Shown piece after piece: positions 1 to 5,521 of a stretch of DNA of 5,521 nucleotides. Position 1 is the first letter of the stretch. Each line of letters opens with the position of its first letter. The DNA comes from JBFFSQ01 sp041572275 (GTDB taxonomy: Bacteria > Pseudomonadota > Gammaproteobacteria > SZUA-229), in the NCBI GenBank assembly GCA_041572275.1, contig JBFFSQ010000196.1, positions 1-5,521 on the forward strand. The letters run 5' to 3'. A model generated the notes under the pieces. It ran no database searches. It saw only the letters and a list, made by a program, of their open reading frames with translations, and was not told the DNA's origin. A program made the position numbers and the translations under genes.

Positions 1-93
1 AGCCTGACATTCTCCTGCGATGGTTCACACTACATGTCATGGCAGGAATTTCTCGATAAAGATGAAACCTTCTGGTTTGGAACAGTGAGTTGA
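1..93 (+). CDS. C-terminal end of an unidentified protein (5' end outside the window)
   Basis: Reading frame 1 is open from the first base to a TGA at 91-93 and encodes 30 residues ending FWFGTVS. The segment is rich in aromatic residues (Y, W, F) and has one Cys in FSCDGSHYMSW. Its amino-acid make-up looks like a real folded C-terminus rather than a chance frame, but the piece is too short to assign a family. It runs towards the minus-strand peroxidase gene and ends about 50 bp before the hairpin at 146-180, which could serve both transcription units. That it is coding is moderately likely; its function is unknown. Confidence 0.5.
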   Translation, partial: SLTFSCDGSHYMSWQEFLDKDETFWFGTVS

Positions 94-145
94 TATAGCT
101 ATTTTTGAACGACAACTATCTATTTCTGCTGACACTCATAGCACT

Positions 146-180
146 AAAAAATGGAGAGTAATGTACTCATTACTCTCCAT
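146..180 (-). terminator. Intrinsic terminator of the hemP-porin-peroxidase unit
   Basis: A perfect 13-bp inverted repeat (151-163 with 168-180, arm ATGGAGAGTAATG) encloses a 4-base loop. On the minus strand it is followed directly by a run of T (complement of the A tract at 146-151), the arrangement of a Rho-independent terminator. It lies 39 bp beyond the peroxidase stop codon. On the plus strand no T tract follows, so it should work mainly for the minus-strand operon, though it may also slow transcription from the plus-strand gene ending at 93. Confidence 0.85.
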
Positions 181-219
181 GCTCAATCTACACTTTAAAC
201 CTCATTTCCAGTTTTAACC

Positions 220-1827
220 TTAGTCGTAGTCCTCATTCAGTGACTTCAAAAAAGCAACCAGATATTCCATATCATTTTCTGTCAAATGAATATGATGCAA
301 AGCGTCATCAGCATTTCTCAATCGACCCGCTTTTGCCATTACAGAACTATTGATATACATGGCTACTGACTGCCGCAGTGAATCAAACTGACCCGTATGC
401 ATATAGGGTGAAGAATGTCCCAGATCACGCAACACAGGTGTTTTGAATGCAGCAATCGTTAGAGGTAATAAACTCTCATTGCTACAATCATTGTTAGTAT
501 GTCTCTGTGCCTGTTTACAGAGTATGCTCTTCAACTTATTCTGCGGCTCGGGCATATCCGGATTTGCAAACACATTCCACAAACCAAGATCGGTATAACC
601 TGGACGATTCTTTGAAGGAAAACTACGAAAACGTGAACTTGCCTGTGGGTGTTTCTCTGTTGCTGGCAGGTAATCATCATAGCTGTCATTGCGTTTATCT
701 AAGCCAGGTAAATCCATCTTTAAAAACGCATCAATTCCATGTAACTGATCATAGTTCTGTTGTGTTAGGCCTGTATTATGAAAAGCAAAATCCGAGAAAT
801 GAGGTGCGGTGTGACAACTGGCACAGTTACCGCCGCGTTGTATATTATCGGCACGACTGAAGAAAAGTTTCATACCCTGCAATTCTTCTTCCCCAAATAT
901 ATAAGCCTGTTTATGGGTCGTAAATTCCCTCTCACCCTGACTTACAAATCTCACTGCCTGCAGCTGATTCAGTGAATCCAGCAAACGCTGATTATAGGCT
1001 TCACTACTTTCGCCTGGTTCTGGTTTTACAGGTAAATTATTCTTCTTTAAGAAAAGATCATAAGGACTGGCATCATAAACACTTTGCTGTTGTGAAAATG
1101 CCAGATCATTTACATAGGCTGATATCAGTTTTGCTACTGCATCCACGATTTCACTATCACTGGCAGTATTCACATCAATCCGATATATCTCATCCAAACG
1201 CAGCTCATCTGGGATGTCATTGGCAGTACCTTGTAGTACTTTACGATAACGGCCGCCAAATTCCTGGGCCAGTTCACCACGCCCATCATCCTGACGAATG
1301 ATGTTTGCAATATGTTTAATTGCAATGCCTGCCTCACCTGGCAACCAGCCATAGTTACGCCCGGTTAAGGTCGCACGCACCAGGTCTTCCATGCTGTTAA
1401 ACTCCCCATCGTAATGAAACAACTCACCCTGAACACGGGGTATGGCGATATTCACCATCGACATTGAATTACGTAATGCAGTCTGCTGGGTATCACTACG
1501 TACAGGCACAGGTGGTCGTTGAGCGAAATCAGTATAACTGCGCATACCTGCAGCAGGGTTCTCTGCAAACTCATCTACCATGTGACAGGCACGGCAGTTC
1601 ATTGTGCCACCAGCAAAAGCACCGGGCAGAGCTGATGTTGTCGTCTGAGTTGTATTCAGTACGGAATCAGCCTGGTTTTGAGCAGCAAAATATAACTGAG
1701 CAAACCGTGTCTCCAGGGTCAAACGCTCACCAATTGCAATTTCTGCCGGATCACTTTCTTCAGCATTTAAGACCTGCACCTGTAAACCTGATATAAAAAA
1801 CAGTGCAGCAATCAATATTCTTTTCAT
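220..1827 (-). CDS. Exported di-haem cytochrome c peroxidase / MauG-family protein
   Basis: A 535-residue periplasmic protein with two c-type haem attachment motifs: CRACH at residues 78-82 and CASCH at 335-339. Residues 1-22 form a signal peptide (MKR, hydrophobic stretch, cleavage likely after VLNA). Near the C-terminus, TPVLRDLGHSSPYMHTGQF (about 463-481) is the conserved segment of the CcpA/MauG superfamily, with a Met in the position usually used as distal haem ligand. These enzymes reduce H2O2 using electrons from small cytochromes or, in MauG, oxidise protein side chains. At 535 residues it is much longer than classical bacterial CcpA (about 320-350), with a long section between the haem motifs, so the substrate may differ. 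The open frame extends to an ATG at 1863, but that start would overlap the porin gene and add 12 residues before the signal peptide. The ATG at 1827 has a purine-rich GAGGCGGA upstream and leaves 19 bp after the porin stop, which suggests co-transcription. Family assignment is firm; the reaction is unknown. Confidence 0.88.
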   Translation of the reverse strand: MKRILIAALFFISGLQVQVLNAEESDPAEIAIGERLTLETRFAQLYFAAQNQADSVLNTTQTTTSALPGAFAGGTMNCRACHMVDEFAENPAAGMRSYTDFAQRPPVPVRSDTQQTALRNSMSMVNIAIPRVQGELFHYDGEFNSMEDLVRATLTGRNYGWLPGEAGIAIKHIANIIRQDDGRGELAQEFGGRYRKVLQGTANDIPDELRLDEIYRIDVNTASDSEIVDAVAKLISAYVNDLAFSQQQSVYDASPYDLFLKKNNLPVKPEPGESSEAYNQRLLDSLNQLQAVRFVSQGEREFTTHKQAYIFGEEELQGMKLFFSRADNIQRGGNCASCHTAPHFSDFAFHNTGLTQQNYDQLHGIDAFLKMDLPGLDKRNDSYDDYLPATEKHPQASSRFRSFPSKNRPGYTDLGLWNVFANPDMPEPQNKLKSILCKQAQRHTNNDCSNESLLPLTIAAFKTPVLRDLGHSSPYMHTGQFDSLRQSVAMYINSSVMAKAGRLRNADDALHHIHLTENDMEYLVAFLKSLNEDYD

Positions 1828-1846
1828 TATCAATTTCCGCCTCAGG

Positions 1847-2815
1847 CTAAAATTCAAGCGCATATTGTGCGGTTATCACGCGATTATCACTGCCATCGTA
1901 TGCGCCTTCATTGACATACTCAAATGCAATGGTTCCCTGCTTCAGCAAATTGACTGATAACACAGCCATTTCACGACTCTTCGCAATATCCAGTGTTCTA
2001 GCCTCATCACTAACCTCATAAGCCAGAGCAAAGGTAGAACTATAGCCATCCAGACCAAATGCATAGGCCATCTCAAAATGACCTGCTGATGGCTTTACTG
2101 CAACTACATCCAGCTCTCCGGCTTCAAATGCGTCTGTTGCTGTGACATATTCAGCCAGAACGTTAACATCATTGAGTGCAAAACCAACATTCATTGCAAC
2201 ACCAGCAACGTGCTCGCGTGTATCATTACTGCCTAGAGTTGCATTGATGGTATCCTGTAAACCATCAGAATCACCAATATCATTCAGATACGACAAACCG
2301 AACGAATAATCGAGTTTTTCATAAGCCAGTTGAAAGCCAAAATTATCAACTTTATTAGCTTCTCCCAGATTTTCCTTATTTGTGCCATTAAAGACGTATA
2401 GGGATGTGGTGAAACTGCCAGTGTGATAACCAAGCTGTATTGTGTTCTCTCGTGTCTCGGCCAGGGTAAGGGTAAATGGATCAGAAACCATGTTACTTTC
2501 AAAACGACCAAACGGAACATACATTTGTCCCAAGGTATAAAACATATCGCTACCGGTTTTTTCAATATGAATCACCGCTGTATCAACATCGACTCTTTCA
2601 TCTTCATATAAAAAGGTCAATTCACCCTTTACTTCATCATTGATCCGGGCACTCATACCCACTTCTGCTGTTGCCAATACCACATCACTTTTACCTTGTG
2701 ACGAAGCGGCTTCAAACTCAATCAGCCTGCTCAGCTCAATTGATTGATCTGCATATATGGATGAGTGCCCGGCAAATGCACCGACGACAACGGTTGTAAT
2801 GATTGTTTTCTTCAT
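1847..2815 (-). CDS. LbtU-family outer-membrane porin (putative siderophore porin)
   Basis: A 322-residue outer-membrane beta-barrel. Residues 1-22 are a signal peptide (MKK, hydrophobic core, likely cut after YA). The rest alternates polar and hydrophobic residues in short strands and ends in Phe (ALEF), the usual last residue of BAM-assembled barrels. The segment at 94-123, including YTLGQMYVPFGRFESNMVSD followed by PFTLTLAETRE, matches what I recall as the signature of the LbtU family. Legionella LbtU is described as a TonB-independent receptor for the siderophore legiobactin. No TonB box or plug domain is present, and there is almost no room before the barrel for the N-terminal coiled coil that I recall in some relatives. 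The ATG has a GGAG at 2824-2827, 8 bases upstream. The gene sits 88 bp after hemP and 19 bp before the peroxidase, so it most likely shares their Fur-controlled transcript. Barrel: high confidence. LbtU family: good. Ligand: unknown. Confidence 0.82.
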   Translation of the reverse strand: MKKTIITTVVVGAFAGHSSIYADQSIELSRLIEFEAASSQGKSDVVLATAEVGMSARINDEVKGELTFLYEDERVDVDTAVIHIEKTGSDMFYTLGQMYVPFGRFESNMVSDPFTLTLAETRENTIQLGYHTGSFTTSLYVFNGTNKENLGEANKVDNFGFQLAYEKLDYSFGLSYLNDIGDSDGLQDTINATLGSNDTREHVAGVAMNVGFALNDVNVLAEYVTATDAFEAGELDVVAVKPSAGHFEMAYAFGLDGYSSTFALAYEVSDEARTLDIAKSREMAVLSVNLLKQGTIAFEYVNEGAYDGSDNRVITAQYALEF

Positions 2816-2903
2816 GCTTCAAGCTCCAATATTGATTGATTGTTCGCTTGCTGGCATAAAGCTGGCTGGCTAATTTTATATTTAAACGATTTTGAGGGTG
2901 TAT

Positions 2904-3074
2904 TTACTTGGTAAGAATGAGTTTCCCCTGTCGTGTTAGCTGTAATAAATACTCTTCACCCTGATGTTCAATCCTGAGGCGTGTTTTACCCTGCAGTAAC
3001 TCATTGCTACTAATACGACGCTCCTTCTCTTTGTGAGAATCAACACGGTCATCACCTAACTGAGTATGTTTCAC
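2904..3074 (-). CDS. hemP: HemP-family hemin uptake protein (small, GTG start)
   Basis: A 56-residue protein whose second half, from RRISSNELLQG (residues 19-29) to the terminal LTRQGKLILTK, matches the HemP/HmuP family (PF10636). Hallmarks are a Ser plus Leu-rich turn, an alternating strand TRLRIEHQGEEYLLQL, and the near-invariant end G-K-L-I-L-T-K. The N-terminal 18 residues are charged and variable, as is usual. Family members are 50-65 residues long and occur in haem uptake loci; the rhizobial and Burkholderia proteins are reported to act in expression of haem uptake genes, not as transporters. The only standard start codon in the open frame is the GTG at 3074; there is no ATG in the frame at all. 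GGGG lies 5 bases upstream as a ribosome binding site. The short length and GTG start make it easy to overlook. A Fur box lies 38 bp upstream of the start, and the porin follows 88 bp downstream. Confidence 0.88.
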   Translation of the reverse strand: MKHTQLGDDRVDSHKEKERRISSNELLQGKTRLRIEHQGEEYLLQLTRQGKLILTK

Positions 3075-3083
3075 TTCTACCCC
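3072..3083 (-). promoter_or_regulatory. Ribosome binding site deciding the hemP GTG start
   Basis: On the minus strand the bases GGGGTAGAAGTG place a G-rich Shine-Dalgarno-like run 5 bases before the GTG codon. With no ATG in this frame and a stop codon (TAA) only 13 codons further upstream, this fixes the start of the small HemP protein. Confidence 0.55.
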
Positions 3084-3111
3084 AACCCGATTGTTAATTT
3101 ATGCGCATGGT

Positions 3112-3130
3112 AATACGAATCGTTCTCATT
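3112..3130 (-). promoter_or_regulatory. Fur box upstream of hemP
   Basis: On the minus strand the 19 bases AATGAGAACGATTCGTATT match the palindromic Fur pattern AATGAGAATnATTCTCATT at 15 of 18 defined positions, counted by eye. The window shifted by three bases matches the classical E. coli consensus GATAATGATAATCATTATC at 12 of 19. The two half-sites are imperfect but centred on 3121. The site lies 38 bp before the HemP start codon and just downstream of a possible -10 element, where bound Fe-Fur would block transcription. Together with the haem/siderophore-type genes downstream, this makes iron repression of the operon likely. Confidence 0.75.
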
Positions 3131-3133
3131 AGC

Positions 3134-3162
3134 AATATCTTTAATTGGGCATTTTCTAGCAA
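3134..3162 (-). promoter_or_regulatory. Possible sigma-70 promoter of the hemP operon
   Basis: On the minus strand TTGCTA (3162-3157) and GATATT (3139-3134) are separated by 17 bases, each matching its consensus hexamer at 4 of 6 positions. Initiation would fall near 3127, inside the Fur box, which is the expected geometry for repression. Because the hexamers are only moderate matches, another -10 inside the Fur box is also possible. Confidence 0.35.
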
Positions 3163-3328
3163 TTAGAGACCACCGGCTTCACAATGAATTGCAGAACCAG
3201 TACTGAACTCTTGACGTCTTATGCTGCCAAATAGCGTTATCGTGTAGGAAGAATAGATAGTTAAACCTTGAAATACCTGACCTCACCCCCATAGTCATCA
3301 GCGAAACAATAAGCGTAAATAGACAATC
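3163..3328. other. Divergent intergenic region between hemP promoter and sodium channel gene
   Basis: The whole gene-free stretch between the HemP start and the channel start is about 254 bp. Its left part holds the Fur box and the promoter candidate; in the part listed here no convincing gene was found on either strand. A tentative plus-strand promoter for the channel is listed separately. There is no clear Shine-Dalgarno sequence immediately before the channel ATG (the preceding bases are GTAAATAGACAATC), so its translation may be weak or depend on other features. Confidence 0.5.
3268..3295 (+). promoter_or_regulatory. Possible promoter of the sodium channel gene
   Basis: TTGAAA at 3268-3273 (5 of 6 to the -35 consensus) and CATAGT at 3290-3295 (4 of 6 to the -10 consensus) are separated by 16 bases. 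Initiation near 3302 would give a leader of about 27 bases. This is a by-eye match in A+T-rich intergenic DNA and could be chance. Confidence 0.28.
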
Positions 3329-4165
3329 ATGATTACACAAACTCAAGCGCCAACCTGGCGCAGTGCACTGCAGAGCCGCATAGAAGGTCCCCTGTTCCAG
3401 CGCTTCATCATCACCCTTATCCTGATCAATGCCGCCATCCTCGGTATGGAGACGGACACCGACATCATGGCTCAGTGGGGGCCGCTACTCCTGGGTATCG
3501 ACAGTATCATCCTGACAGTGTTTGTGATCGAAATTGCCCTGCGCCTGGTGGTGCATCGACTTGCTTTCTTCCGTGATCCATGGAGTGTGTTTGATTTTAT
3601 CGTGGTCAGTATTGCTCTGGTGCCCGCCTCAGGCCCACTACAGGTACTGCGTGCTTTACGTGTGCTGCGTGTTCTGCGCCTGCTCACCATGGTACCTTCA
3701 ATGCGACGCGTAGTTGGCGGCATGCTTGCAGCCATTCCAGGCCTCAGCTCAGTAGCCGCCATTATGGTAATCATCTTTTATGTTACCGCGGTGATAGCCA
3801 CTAACCTGTTTGGTGCACAGTTCCCCCAGTGGTTTGGCAGTATCGCTAACAGTAGCTACACTCTGTTCCAGGTCATGACCCTGGAGTCCTGGTCCATGGG
3901 CATCGTACGTCCGGTGATGGAAGTCTATCCCCATGCCTGGGCCTTCTTTGTGCCCTTCATTCTGATTGCCACCTTCACCATGTTGAACCTGTTCATCGCC
4001 GTCATCGTTACGGCTGTGCAACAGGAAGAACACAGTGAGTTTGAAGAGACTCAGCGAGTGGTGACTGAACGCGTAGATGAAGATACTAACGCACTGCAAC
4101 AAGAGATCAGCGATCTACGTGCCGAGCTGCGCGAGCTTAATGAAATACTAACCAGAAAAGAATAA
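3329..4165 (+). CDS. Single-domain bacterial voltage-gated sodium channel (BacNav/NaChBac type)
   Basis: A 278-residue, six-helix ion transport protein (PF00520) that assembles as a homotetramer in the inner membrane. Hydrophobic helices fall at about 24-41 (S1), 53-75 (S2), 85-100 (S3), 103-120 (S4), 138-160 (S5) and 203-230 (S6). S4 carries arginines at every third position, R108, R111, R114 and R117, the voltage-sensing charges; E68 in S2 and D89 in S3 are suitable counter-charges. The pore loop contains TLESWSM at 184-190, the selectivity filter seen in NavAb and NavMs and diagnostic of sodium over calcium (CavAb-type filters carry extra Asp). S6 has the conserved Asn (N220) in MLNLFIAVIV. 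An acidic neck (about 233-251) leads into a C-terminal heptad-repeat coiled coil (about 253-275), as in the tetramerisation domain of this family. The length matches the family's usual 260-290. It appears to be a single-gene unit ending at the 4176-4201 hairpin. Physiological roles suggested for such channels include motility and pH or Na+ homeostasis; none is shown here. Confidence 0.93.
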   Translation: MITQTQAPTWRSALQSRIEGPLFQRFIITLILINAAILGMETDTDIMAQWGPLLLGIDSIILTVFVIEIALRLVVHRLAFFRDPWSVFDFIVVSIALVPASGPLQVLRALRVLRVLRLLTMVPSMRRVVGGMLAAIPGLSSVAAIMVIIFYVTAVIATNLFGAQFPQWFGSIANSSYTLFQVMTLESWSMGIVRPVMEVYPHAWAFFVPFILIATFTMLNLFIAVIVTAVQQEEHSEFEETQRVVTERVDEDTNALQQEISDLRAELRELNEILTRKE

Positions 4166-4175
4166 TAGATAAATC

Positions 4176-4201
4176 GCAGGGGCCATACAGTTGGCCCCTG
4201 C
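4176..4201. terminator. Hairpin terminator between convergent channel and hydrolase genes
   Basis: GCAGGGGCC at 4176-4184 pairs perfectly with GGCCCCTGC at 4193-4201; an extra A-T pair can close the loop to 6 bases. The G+C-rich stem lies 10 bp after the channel stop and 10 bp after the hydrolase stop, so it can end transcription from both sides. Neither side has a long T tract (CAGTCTTAATT on the plus side, GATTTATCTATT on the minus side), so termination may be partial. Confidence 0.75.
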
Positions 4202-4211
4202 CAGTCTTAAT

Positions 4212-5192
4212 TCAACAACCCACCACACAATTACCCGTGCTGTCGAATGACATGGTTTGACCACTCAGAGGTACGATGACAGGCACCTTAGTCGCCTTGA
4301 TAAAGGTATCGGTACGTGTACCCGGAATCACCTTGCCATTTCGGGTTGCCGCTTCGTTGGCATGAGATGCAATTACCGCCGCAGGCTTGATCATCTCGTT
4401 AATCACATAGGCCGCTTCAGTTGGACCGGTTGTATAAGTATCACCGATATTCATCACCACCAGGCGTGCACCGTAGTGTTGCCGCACCACCTGATCCTGC
4501 TCAGCAGTGATACCGGTATCACCAGAGAGATACACGACTAGGCCATTAGAAAACGTCAGCACATACCCTGTCGGTGGTCCCGCATAAGCGGTTAAGCCTG
4601 TGGCGTGTAAAAGATCACCCAGTTCACCACCAATCATATCACCGGCAATTCCGTTGGAATGAACCGCAGGTACTGTCGTGATGGTAACGTCACCCGCTTT
4701 AAGCGAACCACCAAAACGAACCAGTTGCGACGCCTTGGGATCACCACCCAGGGCTTTAAGTTTATTGGCAAAAAATTTGGGCATCTCACTGCCGGTAATA
4801 ATTTTGGCTTTGTTGGCCAGTGCGATATTGACGCTATTGGTATTCGGCAATACTTTTACCGATGTATCAGGTTTTGCACAGGTACCGGCATTAACACTTT
4901 TAATGTGTTGACTACCCACATGATCACCATGCATATGGCTTACCAGCACGACATCAATATTACCCAAACGTGGGTCTTTAGAGCCTGCTACCGTTTGGCC
5001 TGCATCATAAAGTAATCGCGTACCATTCGGGTCTTCAAAAACCAGGGCACGATCACGACTGCAAAATTCACCATCATGACTACCAAGGGGTGTAATTTTT
5101 ACGTTCGATGCAAAAGCATGCGGTGATAGACAACAGGAAAAGCTTACGATTATAGTGGATAAAACGAGGGGGAGTTTAATTTTCTTTATCAC
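4212..5192 (-). CDS. Exported metallo-beta-lactamase-fold hydrolase
   Basis: A 326-residue zinc-dependent hydrolase of the MBL superfamily. Residues 1-29 are a signal peptide (MIKKIK, hydrophobic core, likely cut after AFA), which places the enzyme in the periplasm. The full metal-ligand set can be read: HMHGDH at 86-91 (H86, H88, D90, H91), H178 in AVHSN, the bridging D225 in SGDTG, and H277 in ASHANE. The architecture resembles UlaG-type and related MBL hydrolases, but the substrate cannot be deduced; a beta-lactamase role is not implied. The mature part has four Cys (44, 105, 322, 326), two of them at the very C-terminus, which could form disulfides in the periplasm. The start is GTG at 5192, supported by AGAGGT about 8 bases upstream. 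It follows the DUF2007 gene by 38 bp on the same strand and may be co-transcribed. Near-lipobox residues VSFSC do not fit a lipoprotein signal. Confidence 0.87.
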   Translation of the reverse strand: MIKKIKLPLVLSTIIVSFSCCLSPHAFASNVKITPLGSHDGEFCSRDRALVFEDPNGTRLLYDAGQTVAGSKDPRLGNIDVVLVSHMHGDHVGSQHIKSVNAGTCAKPDTSVKVLPNTNSVNIALANKAKIITGSEMPKFFANKLKALGGDPKASQLVRFGGSLKAGDVTITTVPAVHSNGIAGDMIGGELGDLLHATGLTAYAGPPTGYVLTFSNGLVVYLSGDTGITAEQDQVVRQHYGARLVVMNIGDTYTTGPTEAAYVINEMIKPAAVIASHANEAATRNGKVIPGTRTDTFIKATKVPVIVPLSGQTMSFDSTGNCVVGC

Positions 5193-5230
5193 TTTTTGTA
5201 CCTCTGTTCAGGTTTAAATTTATTTTGTAT

Positions 5231-5467
5231 TTAAGACCGATCTAAATCTGTAGAACCATCTTGGTTCTCATATTCATCAATAACATCTCTGGCTATTTTC
5301 TCATCACCGTCATCAACACTTACCGACACAAAATCAATTGTAGCCAACTCACCGATGCCACCCTGGAGATAGAAACCGTCAACATAGGCATCAATTCCAT
5401 TCGCTTCTAGCATTCCTTTGACAATATGCGCTTCTGTAATATTGGCTGCCCTGTAAACTTTAATCAT
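5231..5467 (-). CDS. DUF2007-family protein (putative signal-transducing protein family)
   Basis: A 78-residue cytoplasmic protein matching DUF2007 (PF09413), small alpha/beta proteins of unknown role with a GlnB-like ferredoxin fold. Recognisable features are the start MIKVYRAANITEAHIVKG, the turn ANGIDAYVDG, the motif YLQGGIGEL (about 53% of family members from memory share a YLQGGxGELP-like turn; this figure is only an impression), and a final helix with alternating acidic residues ending in an Asp/Ser-rich tail. The frame is open to a GTG at 5485, but the ATG at 5467 gives the family's usual N-terminus and has GGTGGA about 10 bases upstream. No signal peptide or membrane segment is present. 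It sits 38 bp before the exported hydrolase on the same strand; no terminator is visible between them. Confidence 0.82.
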   Translation of the reverse strand: MIKVYRAANITEAHIVKGMLEANGIDAYVDGFYLQGGIGELATIDFVSVSVDDGDEKIARDVIDEYENQDGSTDLDRS

Positions 5468-5489
5468 AATTTCAAGATCCACCACTTAT

Positions 5490-5521
5490 TCAAAAAAGTG
5501 CCAGCACATCTTTAGGGCGGG
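5490..5521 (-). CDS. Possible C-terminal end of an upstream minus-strand gene
   Basis: On the minus strand the last bases read R-P-K-D-V-L-A-L-F then TGA (5492-5490). The residue choice looks protein-like, and the stop would lie 22 bp before the DUF2007 start, consistent with a shared transcript. Nine codons cannot establish a gene, and a second frame also stays open to a TAA at 5488-5486, so this is only a pointer for whoever has the flanking sequence. Confidence 0.25.
   Translation of the reverse strand, partial: RPKDVLALF

Noticed and set aside
507..860. Plus-strand open frame of 117 codons, and others at 972-1301 and 1464-1796
   Set aside because: They lie wholly inside the peroxidase gene on the opposite strand, show no family features and are rich in His, Gln and Tyr as expected from antisense reading.
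1828..1863. Upstream ATG giving the peroxidase 12 more residues
   Set aside because: It would overlap the porin gene by 17 bp, place a charged stretch before the signal peptide and has a poorer ribosome binding site than the ATG at 1827.
2833..2870. Short direct repeats (TGATTGATTG, GCTGGC three times) between hemP and the porin
   Set aside because: Units are 4-6 bases, irregularly spaced and too short to support a regulatory or mobile element call.
3112..3145. Short minus-strand open frame starting at an ATG and running through the Fur box
   Set aside because: Eleven codons only, and the sequence is explained by the Fur site; no ribosome binding site.
3159..3192. Inverted repeat GCAATT/AATTGC in the hemP-channel intergenic region
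   Set aside because: Only six base pairs with a 22-base loop; expected by chance in A+T-rich DNA.
4659..5015. Plus-strand open frames opposite the MBL hydrolase
   Set aside because: Antisense shadows of a gene with a complete set of metal ligands; no recognisable domain or ribosome binding site.
5130..5192. Lipoprotein signal in the MBL hydrolase (VSFSC)
   Set aside because: The -3 to -1 residues before Cys are Ser, Phe, Ser, which do not fit the lipobox; AFA followed by Ser gives a good signal peptidase I site instead.

Overview
The window (5521 bp, roughly 45-48% G+C on sampled lines) looks like a gammaproteobacterial chromosome segment. The evidence is the LbtU-type outer-membrane barrel, a HemP-family protein, periplasmic c-type cytochromes, a DUF2007 protein and a good Fur box. 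Genus cannot be fixed from the sequence; an aquatic or marine lineage is only a guess. No tRNA, rRNA, CRISPR array, insertion sequence or phage gene is visible.

Layout. At 1-93 (+) is the tail of a gene that enters from the left. A 13-bp perfect hairpin (146-180) then separates it from a convergent minus-strand block. Read right to left on the minus strand, that block holds a Fur box with an overlapping tentative promoter (3112-3162), a 56-codon hemP-like gene starting with GTG (3074-2904), an LbtU-family outer-membrane porin (2815-1847) and a large exported di-haem cytochrome c peroxidase/MauG-like protein (1827-220). The block ends at the 146-180 terminator. Divergent from it is a single-domain bacterial voltage-gated sodium channel (3329-4165, +), closed by a strong hairpin at 4176-4201. 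Convergent on that hairpin are an exported metallo-beta-lactamase-fold hydrolase (5192-4212, -) and, upstream of it, a DUF2007 protein (5467-5231, -). The last 32 bases may hold the end of another minus-strand gene.

How the genes fit together. The most interesting unit is the apparent iron-regulated operon Fur box - hemP - LbtU-like porin - di-haem peroxidase. It has one candidate control site at its head and one terminator at its end. HemP proteins belong to haem/iron acquisition regulons, and the founding LbtU is a TonB-independent siderophore receptor. A periplasmic di-haem enzyme in the same unit suggests redox chemistry on an imported iron ligand or on haem, or protection against peroxide during iron import. 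That role is inference. The sodium channel and the hydrolase/DUF2007 pair show no functional link to the iron unit; the channel gene is also visibly richer in G+C than the iron genes.
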